64,000 nt of DNA from Mucilaginibacter rubeus (GCF_003286415.2 NZ_CP043450.1:3782001-3846000), one strand, 5' to 3'; positions 27,383-36,540 are shown, counted from the first letter of the stretch. Notes: generated from the sequence alone by a model not told the origin. Program-made: numbers and translations.

Positions 27383-28915
27383 TTATTTCTCTTTTAGTTT
27401 TTCCAATGCCTTTTTTCCACCCTCATTTTGCGGATTAAGCGCAATTGATTTTTGGTACATTTTTATGGCATCTTCTTTTTTACCCGCACCGGCAAGCGCC
27501 TCAGCATAGCTATCATAAGTATTAAAACTTACCGGATATAGGAGTGTATTGAGTTTAAAAACCTCCAAGGCCTGGCCGAGGAAGCCGTCGTTCATCATGT
27601 CATAACCCATCCGGTTTAACTCCCTTTCGTCCATGAAATAATGAGCGGTATCTGTTTTAGCCTCATTGAAAAGTACAGTTGCGGCATCGGCACCTTTCTG
27701 GTGCAGGGTTATTGCATAATCTTTAGCCAGCGAACGCCTACCCCGGTAGATGTCATTCCCGTTGTTTAAAATATAAAAGGCATTAAGTCCTTCGGGATGA
27801 AGGCCGCGATGGGTTACATTATCAAGCAGGATCACAGTTTGCTTCCGGGTTATATTGCGAAGAAATACGGTAACCACACCCGATGAACCACCCGAATGCC
27901 ATACCACTTTGCCATAAGTTGTATCCTTAAGGATTTCCCAGCCAAGACCATAATATGATTTCGTGTTTGCCCAGCCGGCGCTTGCTTTACTTCCGTCATT
28001 GAGCAAAGTAGGGACAAAGGCTTCTTCAAGCACTTTCTGTTGCAGTAATTTGCCATTGTATAAAGCTTCATCAAACTTTAGCAGATCGCCGGTGGTGCTC
28101 ACAACCGCTGTAGGTCCAAGTATAGCTCCCAATATTACCGATTCGATATGATCTCCCTTTACCGAATCGATGCGTTTCAACTGCCCCGGCGAGTAGCTGA
28201 TAAATTCATAACGCTGAGCCCGGTTCTTGTCGGCTACCGGCAACAGAGGCGTTTCAATGTAGCTATGAGCCATCCCGGCAGGCTTAAAAACATATTTAGC
28301 CAAATAGTCCTGAAACTTCATGCCGCTCAGCTTTTCAACTAACAGCGCAAGCAAACCGAAACCTGTATTTGAATAGCTGTATCTTTCACCTGTTTTGAAT
28401 AATAAGCCGCGGCTGTCATTTTTCAGCGCTGGGATCAGGTCATCTAATGCATAGATCTTTTCCGGGTTTTCGCTGTAAGGCTTCTCAAAAATCTGATAAT
28501 CGGGCAAGCCGGAAGTATGCGATAACAGGTGCCGTAAGGTGATCTGCTTCCAGGGGAACTCGGGAAAATACTTGATGAACGGATCATCCAGTTTAAGCTT
28601 GCCGTTTTGCTTAAGCTGTAAAATAGCTACCGCCGTAAACGTCTTTGACACCGAAGCCAGGTTAAAAGTAGTTTGATCGATATTTAACAACTTCGACGCA
28701 ACATCGGCATAGCCAAACGAACGCCGGTAAACAACTTTCCCTTTTTCGGCCACCAAAACGTTACCATTAAACTCGTGCTGATCATATAAAGCCGTAAACA
28801 AACTATCCAGGCGCTTTTGCTTATCCTGTGCCAGTAATACGCTGGTTATCCCGTTGAAAAGTATGAGCAACAGGCATGCAATCACTATGCCTTTCGGTAA
28901 ATAATGTTCCTTCAT
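27383..28915 (-). CDS. Serine hydrolase (class C beta-lactamase/PBP4-like) with C-terminal TPR
   Basis: A 510-residue exported serine hydrolase. The N-terminal hydrophobic segment (residues 8-28) acts as signal. The active-site set is SVSK (Ser88, Lys91), the YSN motif in RYSYSNTGFG and HSG in VWHSGGSSG. The C-terminal 90 residues contain a tetratricopeptide-like helix pair (YDSYAEALAGAGKKEDAIKM). Members of this family include beta-lactamases, D-Ala carboxypeptidases and esterases; the fused TPR argues against a simple beta-lactamase. It is encoded next to a BlaI/M56 pair. Confidence 0.85.
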   Translation of the reverse strand: MKEHYLPKGIVIACLLLILFNGITSVLLAQDKQKRLDSLFTALYDQHEFNGNVLVAEKGKVVYRRSFGYADVASKLLNIDQTTFNLASVSKTFTAVAILQLKQNGKLKLDDPFIKYFPEFPWKQITLRHLLSHTSGLPDYQIFEKPYSENPEKIYALDDLIPALKNDSRGLLFKTGERYSYSNTGFGLLALLVEKLSGMKFQDYLAKYVFKPAGMAHSYIETPLLPVADKNRAQRYEFISYSPGQLKRIDSVKGDHIESVILGAILGPTAVVSTTGDLLKFDEALYNGKLLQQKVLEEAFVPTLLNDGSKASAGWANTKSYYGLGWEILKDTTYGKVVWHSGGSSGVVTVFLRNITRKQTVILLDNVTHRGLHPEGLNAFYILNNGNDIYRGRRSLAKDYAITLHQKGADAATVLFNEAKTDTAHYFMDERELNRMGYDMMNDGFLGQALEVFKLNTLLYPVSFNTYDSYAEALAGAGKKEDAIKMYQKSIALNPQNEGGKKALEKLKEK

Positions 28916-29020
28916 TTCCTATTAAATTTTGTTAGTAAAAGGCAATACAATGCCATCCAACTCAAAGCCGGTTGTTAAAAATCTTGGTTTTCCTGAATTA
29001 AAAATGCAAAACTCCGCCTA

Positions 29021-29036
29021 CAGGCAGCGCTGCCTG
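29021..29036. repeat. Perfect 16-base palindrome
   Basis: CAGGCAGCGCTGCCTG lies between the M56 peptidase stop and the serine hydrolase start. It could be a hairpin or an operator; no further evidence. Confidence 0.4.
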
Positions 29037-29068
29037 CGATTAAAAAGCCTGTTCTGTTGTTAATTGAT

Positions 29069-30667
29069 TTACTCTACGCTTACGCTGTTTTTTGGTTTAG
29101 CTGGTTTTGATGCTATGGGTTGTATTACGTGTGCCTGGTCACGCTTTGCTTGTTCCTGATCGCGCTTTGCTTGTATCTGATCCCTTTCGGCCTGCTGCTG
29201 GTCAAGTTTAGCCTGCACCTGATCGCGCGCGGCTTGTTCCTGATCCCGCTTAGCCTGCTCCTGATCGCGAAGGGCCTGTTCCTGCTCTATTTTGGCATGT
29301 TCCTCGTCACGGCGAGCCTGCTCCTTCTCGCGGTTATAATCGGCTTTAGCTGCCGAAACTTGCTGGCTATCTTTTTCGGCCTGTTGCTTTACAGCCTTTG
29401 CATCAGCTTCAAGCTGCTCCTGTGGTGAACTCGGCTCGGCATTAGCCATAACTACATTTTCATTTGCAGCAACAGGCTTTTGAGCTACAGCAATGTTTTT
29501 GTGCCTTGGATGTTTTGGTTTATCAACCGGCCTAACAGCTGCAACAGATTGTATACCTGCAGTTGGTATTATATGCCGCTCCTGCTTGTATATATAGGCT
29601 TTATCGCTTCCTGGATTATTAATTTTCCTGATCTGCGCGATAGCCGCTGTAGCTATTACTGCTGAAAGGATAACAACACCACTTATTAAAAATGCTTTAT
29701 CAGCCGGGGTTACTGTTTGATTTTTATTACTCATGATTCGGCTTACCCTTTGCAACAGCTGATTCTTTTTACCGGGAAACGCAACCGCGTAATTTGAGCC
29801 GTACAATGAATGTTCTTTAAAGCTGATAAGTGCCTGTACAAACTCACGTTTGTTTTTTGTTTGAGCTATAGCGATATCATCACAGCAGTTTTCCCGCTCG
29901 TCACGAAGCAGGGCCGAGATCCACAGTAAACCGGGATTGAAGAAGAATACCGTTTCTGCAATGGTCTGCAAAAAATTAACAATATAATCATGCCTGCGGA
30001 TGTGGGCCAGCTCATGCAATAGCACAGCTTCAACCTGCTCGGGCGGTAAACCTGCCAATAAACCAGCCGGAATCAGGATAACCGGTTTCAGGTGACCAAT
30101 AACCATAGGCATTTTTACATAGCCCGATTCCAGCAGTTTAACCGCCTGCTTTAGCTGCAGCTTTTCGCAAAGCAGTTCAACCCTGTTTTTCCAATAAGCA
30201 GCAGGTTCAGATACCTGCCTGTGTTTAGCCACCTGGATAAACATGAGCCCACGCATCATCCGTACCGAGCGGAATAGGAAAAACACAAGCCATAACAGCA
30301 CAACCATAGGCGCATTGGCTGTAAAGTACCCAACACAGGTATTGGCAAAAGCCCTGATCCCATCGGCATTAAGGCTTAACAATTGCGATGCCCTGTTGCC
30401 AATAGCATTACCAAATTGCATCATCCCCTGTTGTGGCTGCCTGCTCCACTCCCACGCAAAAGTGAACACACAGGCCCCAATAAATAATAAAAACTGTACA
30501 AGTACCAGGTTGTACCTTACTGCCGCGCTTGCTTTTTTGGTAAAGAGCATTACCAGCGCGCTGATAATAGCCAACACTAAACCTTGCCATAGCGAATGGA
30601 TCAGCATCCAGCTAAAAGCCTGTATCAGGCTATGAGAAATCGTGTTGGTGTTAAGGAGCATGTACAT
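29069..30667 (-). CDS. M56 (BlaR1/MecR1-type) membrane metallopeptidase with heptad tail
   Basis: A 532-residue protein with four or more N-terminal transmembrane helices and the zinc motif HELAH (His218, Glu219, His222) in a cytoplasmic loop, as in BlaR1. A helix follows at about 310-335 (FLISGVVILSAVIATAA). The sensor domain of true BlaR1 is absent; instead the periplasmic tail has about ten heptads of the KRDQEQA type (residues about 446-513). It lies 15 bases after blaI and would cleave or inactivate the BlaI repressor on receiving a signal. The signal is unknown and may involve the heptad partner protein. Confidence 0.87.
   Translation of the reverse strand: MYMLLNTNTISHSLIQAFSWMLIHSLWQGLVLAIISALVMLFTKKASAAVRYNLVLVQFLLFIGACVFTFAWEWSRQPQQGMMQFGNAIGNRASQLLSLNADGIRAFANTCVGYFTANAPMVVLLWLVFFLFRSVRMMRGLMFIQVAKHRQVSEPAAYWKNRVELLCEKLQLKQAVKLLESGYVKMPMVIGHLKPVILIPAGLLAGLPPEQVEAVLLHELAHIRRHDYIVNFLQTIAETVFFFNPGLLWISALLRDERENCCDDIAIAQTKNKREFVQALISFKEHSLYGSNYAVAFPGKKNQLLQRVSRIMSNKNQTVTPADKAFLISGVVILSAVIATAAIAQIRKINNPGSDKAYIYKQERHIIPTAGIQSVAAVRPVDKPKHPRHKNIAVAQKPVAANENVVMANAEPSSPQEQLEADAKAVKQQAEKDSQQVSAAKADYNREKEQARRDEEHAKIEQEQALRDQEQAKRDQEQAARDQVQAKLDQQQAERDQIQAKRDQEQAKRDQAHVIQPIASKPAKPKNSVSVE
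29129..29332 (-). repeat. Tandem coding repeat (heptad tract) in the M56 peptidase gene
   Basis: About ten degenerate 21-base units encoding KRDQEQA-like heptads, the same unit as in the neighbouring secreted protein. Confidence 0.75.
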
Positions 30668-30682
30668 ATCTGTAAGGTTTAA

Positions 30683-31084
30683 TTATTTATCATCCATGTT
30701 TTTGAGCAGCTCTTTTATTTTTTTGAGTTCTTCGGCCGATGTTTTATCGTTGCCCAACAGGGCTACCATCAAATCGCTCGGCGAACCATTGTACATCGAA
30801 TCAACAAAGCGGCCAAGCATATTACCTTTTACTTTACTTTCTTCAACCGCGGCACTATAAACGTGCTTCATATTGGTTTCGTCGCGATCAAGCATCCCCT
30901 TCTCTTTCATTACCTGCATCAGCTTTAGGGTACTGGTATAAATTACCGCCTCCTTTTGCTCGTTAAGCTTATCATGCACAAATCTCACCGTAGATGGGCC
31001 GTACTGCCATAACACCTGTAAAACGTCCATTTCGGTTTTAGTGGGCATTAAATCAGCAGTAATATCCTTTTTAAACAAACTCAT
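30683..31084 (-). CDS. BlaI/MecI/CopY-family transcriptional repressor
   Basis: A 133-residue repressor with an N-terminal winged helix (residues about 10-80, PTKTEMDVLQVLWQYGPSTV, then TSTLKLMQVMKEKGMLDRDE) and a C-terminal dimerisation helix bundle. The family is inactivated by proteolysis by the M56 partner, whose gene follows. A perfect palindrome lies in its promoter, so autoregulation is likely. The ATG is 4 bases from the -7 box, so the mRNA may be leaderless. Confidence 0.9.
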   Translation of the reverse strand: MSLFKKDITADLMPTKTEMDVLQVLWQYGPSTVRFVHDKLNEQKEAVIYTSTLKLMQVMKEKGMLDRDETNMKHVYSAAVEESKVKGNMLGRFVDSMYNGSPSDLMVALLGNDKTSAEELKKIKELLKNMDDK

Positions 31085-31088
31085 AAAC

Positions 31089-31119
31089 CAAAGGTATGTA
31101 TTAAAAACGTACGTTGCAA
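31089..31119 (-). promoter_or_regulatory. blaI promoter with an embedded palindrome (candidate operator)
   Basis: On the minus strand TTG at 31119-31117, 20 bases, then TACCTTTG at 31096-31089. The spacer holds the perfect palindrome AACGTACGTT (31106-31115). A repressor bound there would block RNA polymerase, as expected for BlaI-type control. Confidence 0.6.
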
Positions 31120-31154
31120 TAGCTAAGTTATTTTTTTATAAAAAATTTCACCCT

Positions 31155-31190
31155 AAAACAAAACAACCACCTTAATACTAAGGTGGTTGT
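31155..31190 (-). terminator. Intrinsic terminator after the PAP2 gene
   Basis: A perfect 12-base stem (ACAACCACCTTA and complement) with a 4-base loop at 31163-31190, followed on the minus strand by a T-rich tail. It lies between the PAP2 stop and the blaI promoter. Confidence 0.8.
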
Positions 31191-31214
31191 ACGTTATAAA
31201 TATAAGATCAGTCG

Positions 31215-32051
31215 TTAAAAGCTTTTGGCGAAGGTTAAACCTACCCTTCCATCCTGGTAGGTTGGCAGCAATAATGAGTTATTGTTTTTGCCTTTTTCAT
31301 TACCTCCACGGAACAGACCATTTCGAATAAGTGGGTACAGGTAATACGCTGCTTTTGTAGACAGGATACCAAAACCTGCACCGGCTACGATATCACTAAA
31401 CCAGTGCTTGTTGTTGTATACACGTAATATCGCAGTAGTAGTAGCGAAGGCATAACCCACACCTCCGTATATCGGCGAGCGATCGCCATACTCCTGGGCC
31501 ATAAACTCGGCAGAAACAAAGGCATTACCGGTATGCCCTGACGGAAAAGAAAACTTATCCGAGCCATCGGGACGCTCACGATGGGTAACGCGTTTTAAAC
31601 CAAAAGTAGTACCGGCAAATATAGCCTCAGAAAGCACAAGCAGCATGGTACGATCAATGAATGTATTTTTACCGTGTATCCCTGCCGCGTTCAGCCCGTA
31701 AACCGAGATGATTGGCGCGTACTGAAGGTAATTATCAACTTTGGTATGAAAGCCCGGATGATCTTTATTCATATCAGTCCTCACATCATAATCGATATTA
31801 CGGATAAATTTCACTTTAAACGATAATAAACCGTAGGTAATAAAAGCCGCGGGTGGTATGTACGATGGAAATTTACTTTGCAGGTGCTTAACCGTATCGG
31901 GCAAAGTAAGGATATTCCTGGCAGAGTCTTTCTGCAAAGAATCCTTCTTTACTGCAATTTTTTGTAACGTATCTTTAACCTGGGCATATACAGGCAGCGA
32001 GAACGAGGCCGCCAATAGCATCGAAATAAAATAAAACCTGAACTTTTGCAA
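31215..32051 (-). CDS. Exported PAP2-family phosphatase
   Basis: A 278-residue protein with a signal peptide (cleavage near VYAQ) and the PAP2 phosphatase motifs: KRVTHRERPDG, FPSGHTGNAF, and a final segment RVYNNKHWFSDIVAGAGFG. The histidines of the last two are catalytic in this superfamily. It is likely periplasmic or outer-membrane attached and acts on lipid or isoprenoid phosphates. The start is a TTG preceded by an AAGGGGG Shine-Dalgarno-like run six bases upstream; the frame continues 14 codons further to another TTG. Confidence 0.83.
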   Translation of the reverse strand: MQKFRFYFISMLLAASFSLPVYAQVKDTLQKIAVKKDSLQKDSARNILTLPDTVKHLQSKFPSYIPPAAFITYGLLSFKVKFIRNIDYDVRTDMNKDHPGFHTKVDNYLQYAPIISVYGLNAAGIHGKNTFIDRTMLLVLSEAIFAGTTFGLKRVTHRERPDGSDKFSFPSGHTGNAFVSAEFMAQEYGDRSPIYGGVGYAFATTTAILRVYNNKHWFSDIVAGAGFGILSTKAAYYLYPLIRNGLFRGGNEKGKNNNSLLLPTYQDGRVGLTFAKSF

Positions 32052-32244
32052 AGAAATCCCCCTTATTAAGCGCTGATAAGCACAATTATACAATTTAATT
32101 CTGTAGAATTTCTGAAGCGCGTGAACAATAAATTAACACGCTGTTAACGTAAATTATATCCATTATGTTGTATCGCTTTTAAATTGATTTTAAGGCAGAT
32201 AGATTTTGCTTTTAATTGTTCTTTTAACAATAAATAAAAATCAC

Positions 32245-32252
32245 TATGTTTG
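32245..32252 (+). promoter_or_regulatory. -7 box upstream of the GH39 gene
   Basis: TATGTTTG matches TAnnTTTG and would give a leader of about 30 bases. The nearest TTG is 26 bases further up. Confidence 0.4.
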
Positions 32253-32285
32253 ATTGCACCTCCAATAAACCTCCAAACCACCTAA

Positions 32286-33965
32286 ATGAAGATCATCAAA
32301 TTTATCCTTTGCATTTTGTTGCTTACTTGCAGCCGTATTTTTGCCCAGGAACAAGCACATATTACCATTAGTCTGAATGATAAAATTGGCGATATGTATC
32401 CCTTTTGGGCCTGGTTTGGTCATGATGAGCCCAACTATACTTACATGAAGGATGGCCGGAAACTGCTTTCCGAACTGGCGGCTTTGAGCCCTGTTCCCGT
32501 GCGTATGCGGGTTCACAACCTGCTTACCAGTGGTGATGGCACGGCTGCACTTAAATGGGGATCGACCAATGCTTATACCGAAGACGCCAACGGCAACCCG
32601 GTTTATAATTGGCATTTGGTTGACAGTATTTTTGATACTTACATTAAACTGGGTATGAAGCCTTATGCCCAGATAGGTTTTATGCCCGAGGCTTTATCAA
32701 CCCATCCAAAACCCTATCGCCATTACTGGAAGCCCGGCGATAATTATGATGATGTTTATACCGGTTGGGCTTATCCTCCAAAAGATTACAACAAGTGGGA
32801 GGAGCTTGTTTATCAATGGGTAAAGCATTGCGTACAGCGTTACGGCCAGGCCGAAGTGGAAAGCTGGTATTGGGAAGTTTGGAACGAGCCCAATATTGGC
32901 TATTGGAAAGGTACCATGCAAGAGTTTTTTAAGCTGTATGACTATGCCGCGCATGGCGTAAAACGCGCCTTACCTACCACACATGTTGGTGGCCCTGAGG
33001 TTGCCGGCGGCTCAAGCCCCGGCGGGATGAAGTTTTTAAACGCGTTCATTAAACATTGTATCGCCGATACCAACTATGCTACAGGTAAAATAGGCTCTCC
33101 TATAGATGTGATCTCGTTTCATGCCAAAGGGCAACCTACACTGGTTAATGGTAAGGTACGTATGAATATGGCGCCGCAGATCCGTGATATCAGGGAAGGT
33201 TTTAAAATAGTAGCCTCATATCCTGAAACTAAAAATACACCGATAGTGGTCGGCGAATCGGACCCTGAGGGCTGCGCGGCTTGCGGTATGGCTACCAATC
33301 CGTCAAACGCTTACCGTAACGGCACTATGTATTCGAGTTACACCGCTGCTTCAATAGCACGTGAATATCAACTGGCCGATTCATTGGGCATAAACTTTAT
33401 GGGTTCGGTATCATGGTCGTTCGAGTTTGAAAACCAGCCCTGGTTTTATGGCTTCCGTGACTTGGCTACCAATGGTGTTGACAAACCGGTACTTAACGTT
33501 TTCAGGATGTTGGGCATGATGAAAGGCAAACGCCTGAAGGTAAATGGAGATCAGATGTACACGCTCAAAACAGTAGCTGATTCAAGCATCAGGGGCCGCA
33601 ATACAGATATCGGTGCGCTGGCCTCAGTTGATAAAAAAGAAATGACGGTACTGCTATGGAACTACCACGATGATGACCTGAAAGATGCGGGAAAAACTGT
33701 AAAGATCAGGATAGAACACCTGCCGCCCACCTTTGTGAAACTAACCCAATACCGGATAGACGATGACCATAGTAATGCCTACGAAGTCTGGAAAAAGATG
33801 GGTTCTCCACAAAACCCTACCGCGGCTCAAATTAAAGAACTTGAAAAAGCAGGTCAGCTCCAAAAGTTTGGAAAACCTGTTACCCTGATAGCTAAATCGG
33901 GCTTGTCCGGTGCTACAGTTTCATTACCCAGGCAGGGAGTAGCGCTTTTAAAATTCAGCTGGTAA
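32286..33965 (+). CDS. GH39-type glycoside hydrolase, exported (beta-xylosidase family)
   Basis: A 559-residue protein with a signal peptide (MKIIKFILCILLLTC..., cleavage near IFAQ). The barrel has the acid/base Glu201 in EVWNEPNIGYW and the nucleophile Glu324 in VVGESDPEG, the pair of clan A glycosidases such as GH39. The segment WYWEVWNEPN and the final C-terminal beta domain fit beta-xylosidases. Substrate specificity is inferred from family only. It stands alone, 8 kb from the sus-like locus with GH43 and GH30, and could process the same hemicellulose. Confidence 0.83.
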   Translation: MKIIKFILCILLLTCSRIFAQEQAHITISLNDKIGDMYPFWAWFGHDEPNYTYMKDGRKLLSELAALSPVPVRMRVHNLLTSGDGTAALKWGSTNAYTEDANGNPVYNWHLVDSIFDTYIKLGMKPYAQIGFMPEALSTHPKPYRHYWKPGDNYDDVYTGWAYPPKDYNKWEELVYQWVKHCVQRYGQAEVESWYWEVWNEPNIGYWKGTMQEFFKLYDYAAHGVKRALPTTHVGGPEVAGGSSPGGMKFLNAFIKHCIADTNYATGKIGSPIDVISFHAKGQPTLVNGKVRMNMAPQIRDIREGFKIVASYPETKNTPIVVGESDPEGCAACGMATNPSNAYRNGTMYSSYTAASIAREYQLADSLGINFMGSVSWSFEFENQPWFYGFRDLATNGVDKPVLNVFRMLGMMKGKRLKVNGDQMYTLKTVADSSIRGRNTDIGALASVDKKEMTVLLWNYHDDDLKDAGKTVKIRIEHLPPTFVKLTQYRIDDDHSNAYEVWKKMGSPQNPTAAQIKELEKAGQLQKFGKPVTLIAKSGLSGATVSLPRQGVALLKFSW

Positions 33966-33990
33966 TTAAATTACTTCCCATTTTATAAAT

Positions 33991-34023
33991 AAAAAACCCT
34001 CCCCCGGTAAAACCGGGAGAGGG
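33991..34023 (-). terminator. Intrinsic terminator after the barrel-protein gene
   Basis: On the minus strand CCCTCTCCCGGT pairs with ACCGGGGGAGGG over a short loop and is followed by six T. It serves the gene at 34089 and lies back to back with the GH39 stop. Confidence 0.8.
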
Positions 34024-34088
34024 CCAGTCAACCTAACATAACCTGGGTGAGTAGGGTCTGTTAGTTAATAGTTACATTGAACGCTAAA

Positions 34089-34625
34089 TTATAAGGCAAA
34101 TCCGTAGGCCAAACGCAGGCCAAGCATACCAAAATGATCCTGGTTAGCACCAGAAAAATTTTCATAACGGAAGCTTACATCCCAGCTTTTATTAGCCCAG
34201 CCTATGCCAGGCGAAAGGTCAAGCCTGTGCGGGCCCCAGCCGTGTTCCAGTTTTTCGTAAGCTATACCAACTTCGCCGGCAACATATACACTTGGTACAA
34301 AAAACTCTTTAACACCAAACTTGATAGGGATTTCGCCATAGCTTCCGTAACGCTGATCTGTTCCCGGAATTTTCTTAGGGAAGAAGTGATAACCGCCCAT
34401 AGTATAGGTAAGGGCAAAGCTATCGCTTATACCATATTGCAAACGAGCTGTACCACCTAAGGTAAAGGTGCTGCCAAGTTTGGCTACGCCTGTGGGTAAA
34501 CCGGTTTCAATTCCTAAACCTAAACGGAAAGCGTTTGCAGGAGTGGTTTGCGCTTTTACCGTATTTGTGAAAAACAGGGCTCCCGCTACAAGGACCGCTG
34601 CTGTTAACTTTGATAGTAGTTTCAT
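34089..34625 (-). CDS. Outer-membrane beta-barrel protein, small
   Basis: A 178-residue protein with a signal peptide (cleavage near VKAQ). Alternating hydrophobic strands run to the C-terminus: FTLGGTARLQYGISDSFALTYTMGG, given here by its start and end, later VAGEVGIAYEK and a terminal strand LGLRLAYGFAL that ends in a hydrophobic residue, as outer-membrane barrels do. It is probably an eight-stranded barrel of unknown function. It has its own terminator and no operon partner. Confidence 0.75.
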   Translation of the reverse strand: MKLLSKLTAAVLVAGALFFTNTVKAQTTPANAFRLGLGIETGLPTGVAKLGSTFTLGGTARLQYGISDSFALTYTMGGYHFFPKKIPGTDQRYGSYGEIPIKFGVKEFFVPSVYVAGEVGIAYEKLEHGWGPHRLDLSPGIGWANKSWDVSFRYENFSGANQDHFGMLGLRLAYGFAL

Positions 34626-34728
34626 TTAGTGATATTTTGTGTACATAATGATTACTACCATTTTAGTGCGGCCGTTGCCTGCGAGTGAAGATTTTTTACA
34701 ATGGCAAAAAATTCACCTTATAAAGTGC

Positions 34729-35289
34729 TTATTCTTTAAGGTAATGCAACCCTATAACACCATCTGGAAAAGCGTTGCTTTTTTCCAGCCTGAGCTTTAT
34801 TTCTGTATTGGGAAACAGCGGGATACCGGCACCAAGCACTATCGGGTTAACAAACAGCCAAAATTCATCAATCAGGCCTTCTTTCATCAGGAAGCGGGCA
34901 AGGCCGGGGCTGCCAAACATAATAATTTCACCGCCATCCTGCTTTTTGAGGTTCAAAACTTGTGCTTTTATATCGCCACCAATAAACTTAATCTTATCTG
35001 TATTTTGTTGCTCAGCAGTTTCGGATACTACATACTTAAGCGTTTTATTATACCAGGTGGAGTGTTCAATGTCATGCTTTGATGCATTGGACTTATCGCC
35101 GGCGGTTGGCCAGTAGGCGTCCATCATTTCAAAAGTTTTACGGCCATATAAAGCTGTATCCGCTGCCTGGGTACGGGCATTGGCATATTCAAACATTTCA
35201 TTGCTTACTTTTATCCAGTTCATAGCACCATCAACGCGGGCGGTAAAACCATCAAGCGAAATGTGCATAAATACTACTAAGTTTCTCAT
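34729..35289 (-). CDS. Dihydrofolate reductase-family protein (RibD C-terminal-like)
   Basis: A 186-residue protein of the DHFR/RibD_C fold. MRNLVVFMHISLDGF is the N-terminal strand, then TALYGRKTFEMM, the NADPH-binding region DGGEIIMFGSPGLARFLMKEGLIDEF (only the core GSPGLAR is diagnostic) and NPIVLGAGIPLF. These stand-alone proteins probably reduce small molecules using NADPH; none of the riboflavin genes is nearby. The ATG start is preceded by a consensus promoter. Confidence 0.85.
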   Translation of the reverse strand: MRNLVVFMHISLDGFTARVDGAMNWIKVSNEMFEYANARTQAADTALYGRKTFEMMDAYWPTAGDKSNASKHDIEHSTWYNKTLKYVVSETAEQQNTDKIKFIGGDIKAQVLNLKKQDGGEIIMFGSPGLARFLMKEGLIDEFWLFVNPIVLGAGIPLFPNTEIKLRLEKSNAFPDGVIGLHYLKE

Positions 35290-35315
35290 AATATCATTGT
35301 TTATATTTTATATCT

Positions 35316-35345
35316 CAAATTTAAAGGGCGCCATACATTACACAA
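35316..35345 (-). promoter_or_regulatory. Consensus promoter of the DHFR-family gene
   Basis: On the minus strand TTG at 35345-35343, 19 bases, TAAATTTG at 35323-35316: an exact match of motif and spacing. The leader would be about 20 bases. Confidence 0.7.
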
Positions 35346-35386
35346 GGGGCTAAAACGACTTTTAAAGGGTGCAAATATGCCCGCAC

Positions 35387-35412
35387 AAAAAAGGCCATGC
35401 TCCCGCACAGCC
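35387..35412 (-). terminator. Intrinsic terminator after the alcohol dehydrogenase gene
   Basis: On the minus strand GGCTGTGC pairs with GCATGGCC (two wobbles) over a 4-base loop, followed by six T. Confidence 0.6.
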
Positions 35413-35436
35413 CTCTTCTTAACAATAATACATTGC

Positions 35437-36480
35437 CTACAACGTAGCCATATCAATTACAAACCTGTAACGCACATCGCCTTTTTCCATGCGATCATAT
35501 GCGGTGTGGATATCTTTGATATCAATCATTTCAATATCGGATACAATGTTGTTTTCGGCGCAGAAATCAAGCATCTCCTGGGTTTCTTTAATACCGCCGA
35601 TGCCCGAACCTGCTAAGCTTTTACGGCCGCCCAATAAGCTGAAAGCAGCAATCTGCGCCGGTTTAGGAGGTACGCCCACACAAATATGAACGCCGTCGGT
35701 ACGTAATAGCGACAGGTACATGTTAAAGTCATGCTCGGCCGATACCGTATCCAAAATAAAATCAAATGTATTTTTAGCAGCTTCAACCTGTTTAGGATCA
35801 GTAGTAACCACAAAATGGTGAGCGCCTAATTTCTTAGCGTCTTCTTCTTTTTTAGGCGACGTACTTAATACGGTAACATCGGCACCAAAAGCCACACCAA
35901 ATTTAACCGCCATGTGGCCTAAACCACCTAAGCCAAGCACTGCCAGTTTATGGCCTTTGCCTACCTTCCAATGCCTTAAAGGTGAGTACGTGGTAATACC
36001 GGCACATAACAATGGAGCAACTGCTGCCAGATCAACACCTTCTTTAAGGTGCAGTACAAAATCCTGATTAACAACAATGGTGTTTGAATAACCACCGTAA
36101 GTAGGTGTTTTATGATCCTGTTCAAGACCGTTATAGGTTTGTGAGCTGCCGTTTAAGCAATACTGCTCCAAATCGCGTTTGCAGTTTTCGCACACACGAC
36201 ATGAATCAACCATACAGCCGGTAGCAGCCAGATCGCCAACTTTAAAGCCTTTTACATTTTCGCCAACTTTAACTACACGGCCAACAATTTCGTGTCCGGG
36301 TACCATTGGGAATATGCCAGGGAACCAGTCGTTTTTAATCTGATGTAAATCTGAGTGGCAAACGCCGCAGTACAAAATATCAAACTGCACATCATTTGGG
36401 CCAACCTCGCGCCTTTCAAAAGTCCAGGGGGCAAGCGGCGTGTTTTCGTCTTGCGCGGCATACGCTTTAGTTTCAATCAT
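35437..36480 (-). CDS. Zinc-dependent NAD(P)-alcohol dehydrogenase (YahK-like)
   Basis: A 347-residue medium-chain dehydrogenase. Catalytic zinc ligands lie in YCGVCHSDLH and PGHEIVG; structural zinc cysteines are in CMVDSCRVCENCKRDLEQYC. The Rossmann motif is GLGGLGHMA. The match to YahK-type NADP aldehyde reductases comes from DLHQIKNDWFPGIFPMVPGHE and the C-terminal IGGIKETQEMLDFCAEN. I start at the ATG giving MIETKAYAAQDE; the frame runs 28 codons further without family similarity. A consensus promoter lies 60 bases upstream. Confidence 0.9.
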   Translation of the reverse strand: MIETKAYAAQDENTPLAPWTFERREVGPNDVQFDILYCGVCHSDLHQIKNDWFPGIFPMVPGHEIVGRVVKVGENVKGFKVGDLAATGCMVDSCRVCENCKRDLEQYCLNGSSQTYNGLEQDHKTPTYGGYSNTIVVNQDFVLHLKEGVDLAAVAPLLCAGITTYSPLRHWKVGKGHKLAVLGLGGLGHMAVKFGVAFGADVTVLSTSPKKEEDAKKLGAHHFVVTTDPKQVEAAKNTFDFILDTVSAEHDFNMYLSLLRTDGVHICVGVPPKPAQIAAFSLLGGRKSLAGSGIGGIKETQEMLDFCAENNIVSDIEMIDIKDIHTAYDRMEKGDVRYRFVIDMATL

Positions 36481-36540
36481 AGTAGTAAATGTTAAGTAGT
36501 GTGAATGATGATTTATGAATCGTGGAGAGGATCTCCCTAA

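Noticed and set aside
34639..35116. Two plus-strand frames of more than 110 codons opposite the DHFR-family gene
   Set aside because: They are antisense shadows; the minus-strand gene has a full domain and a consensus promoter.
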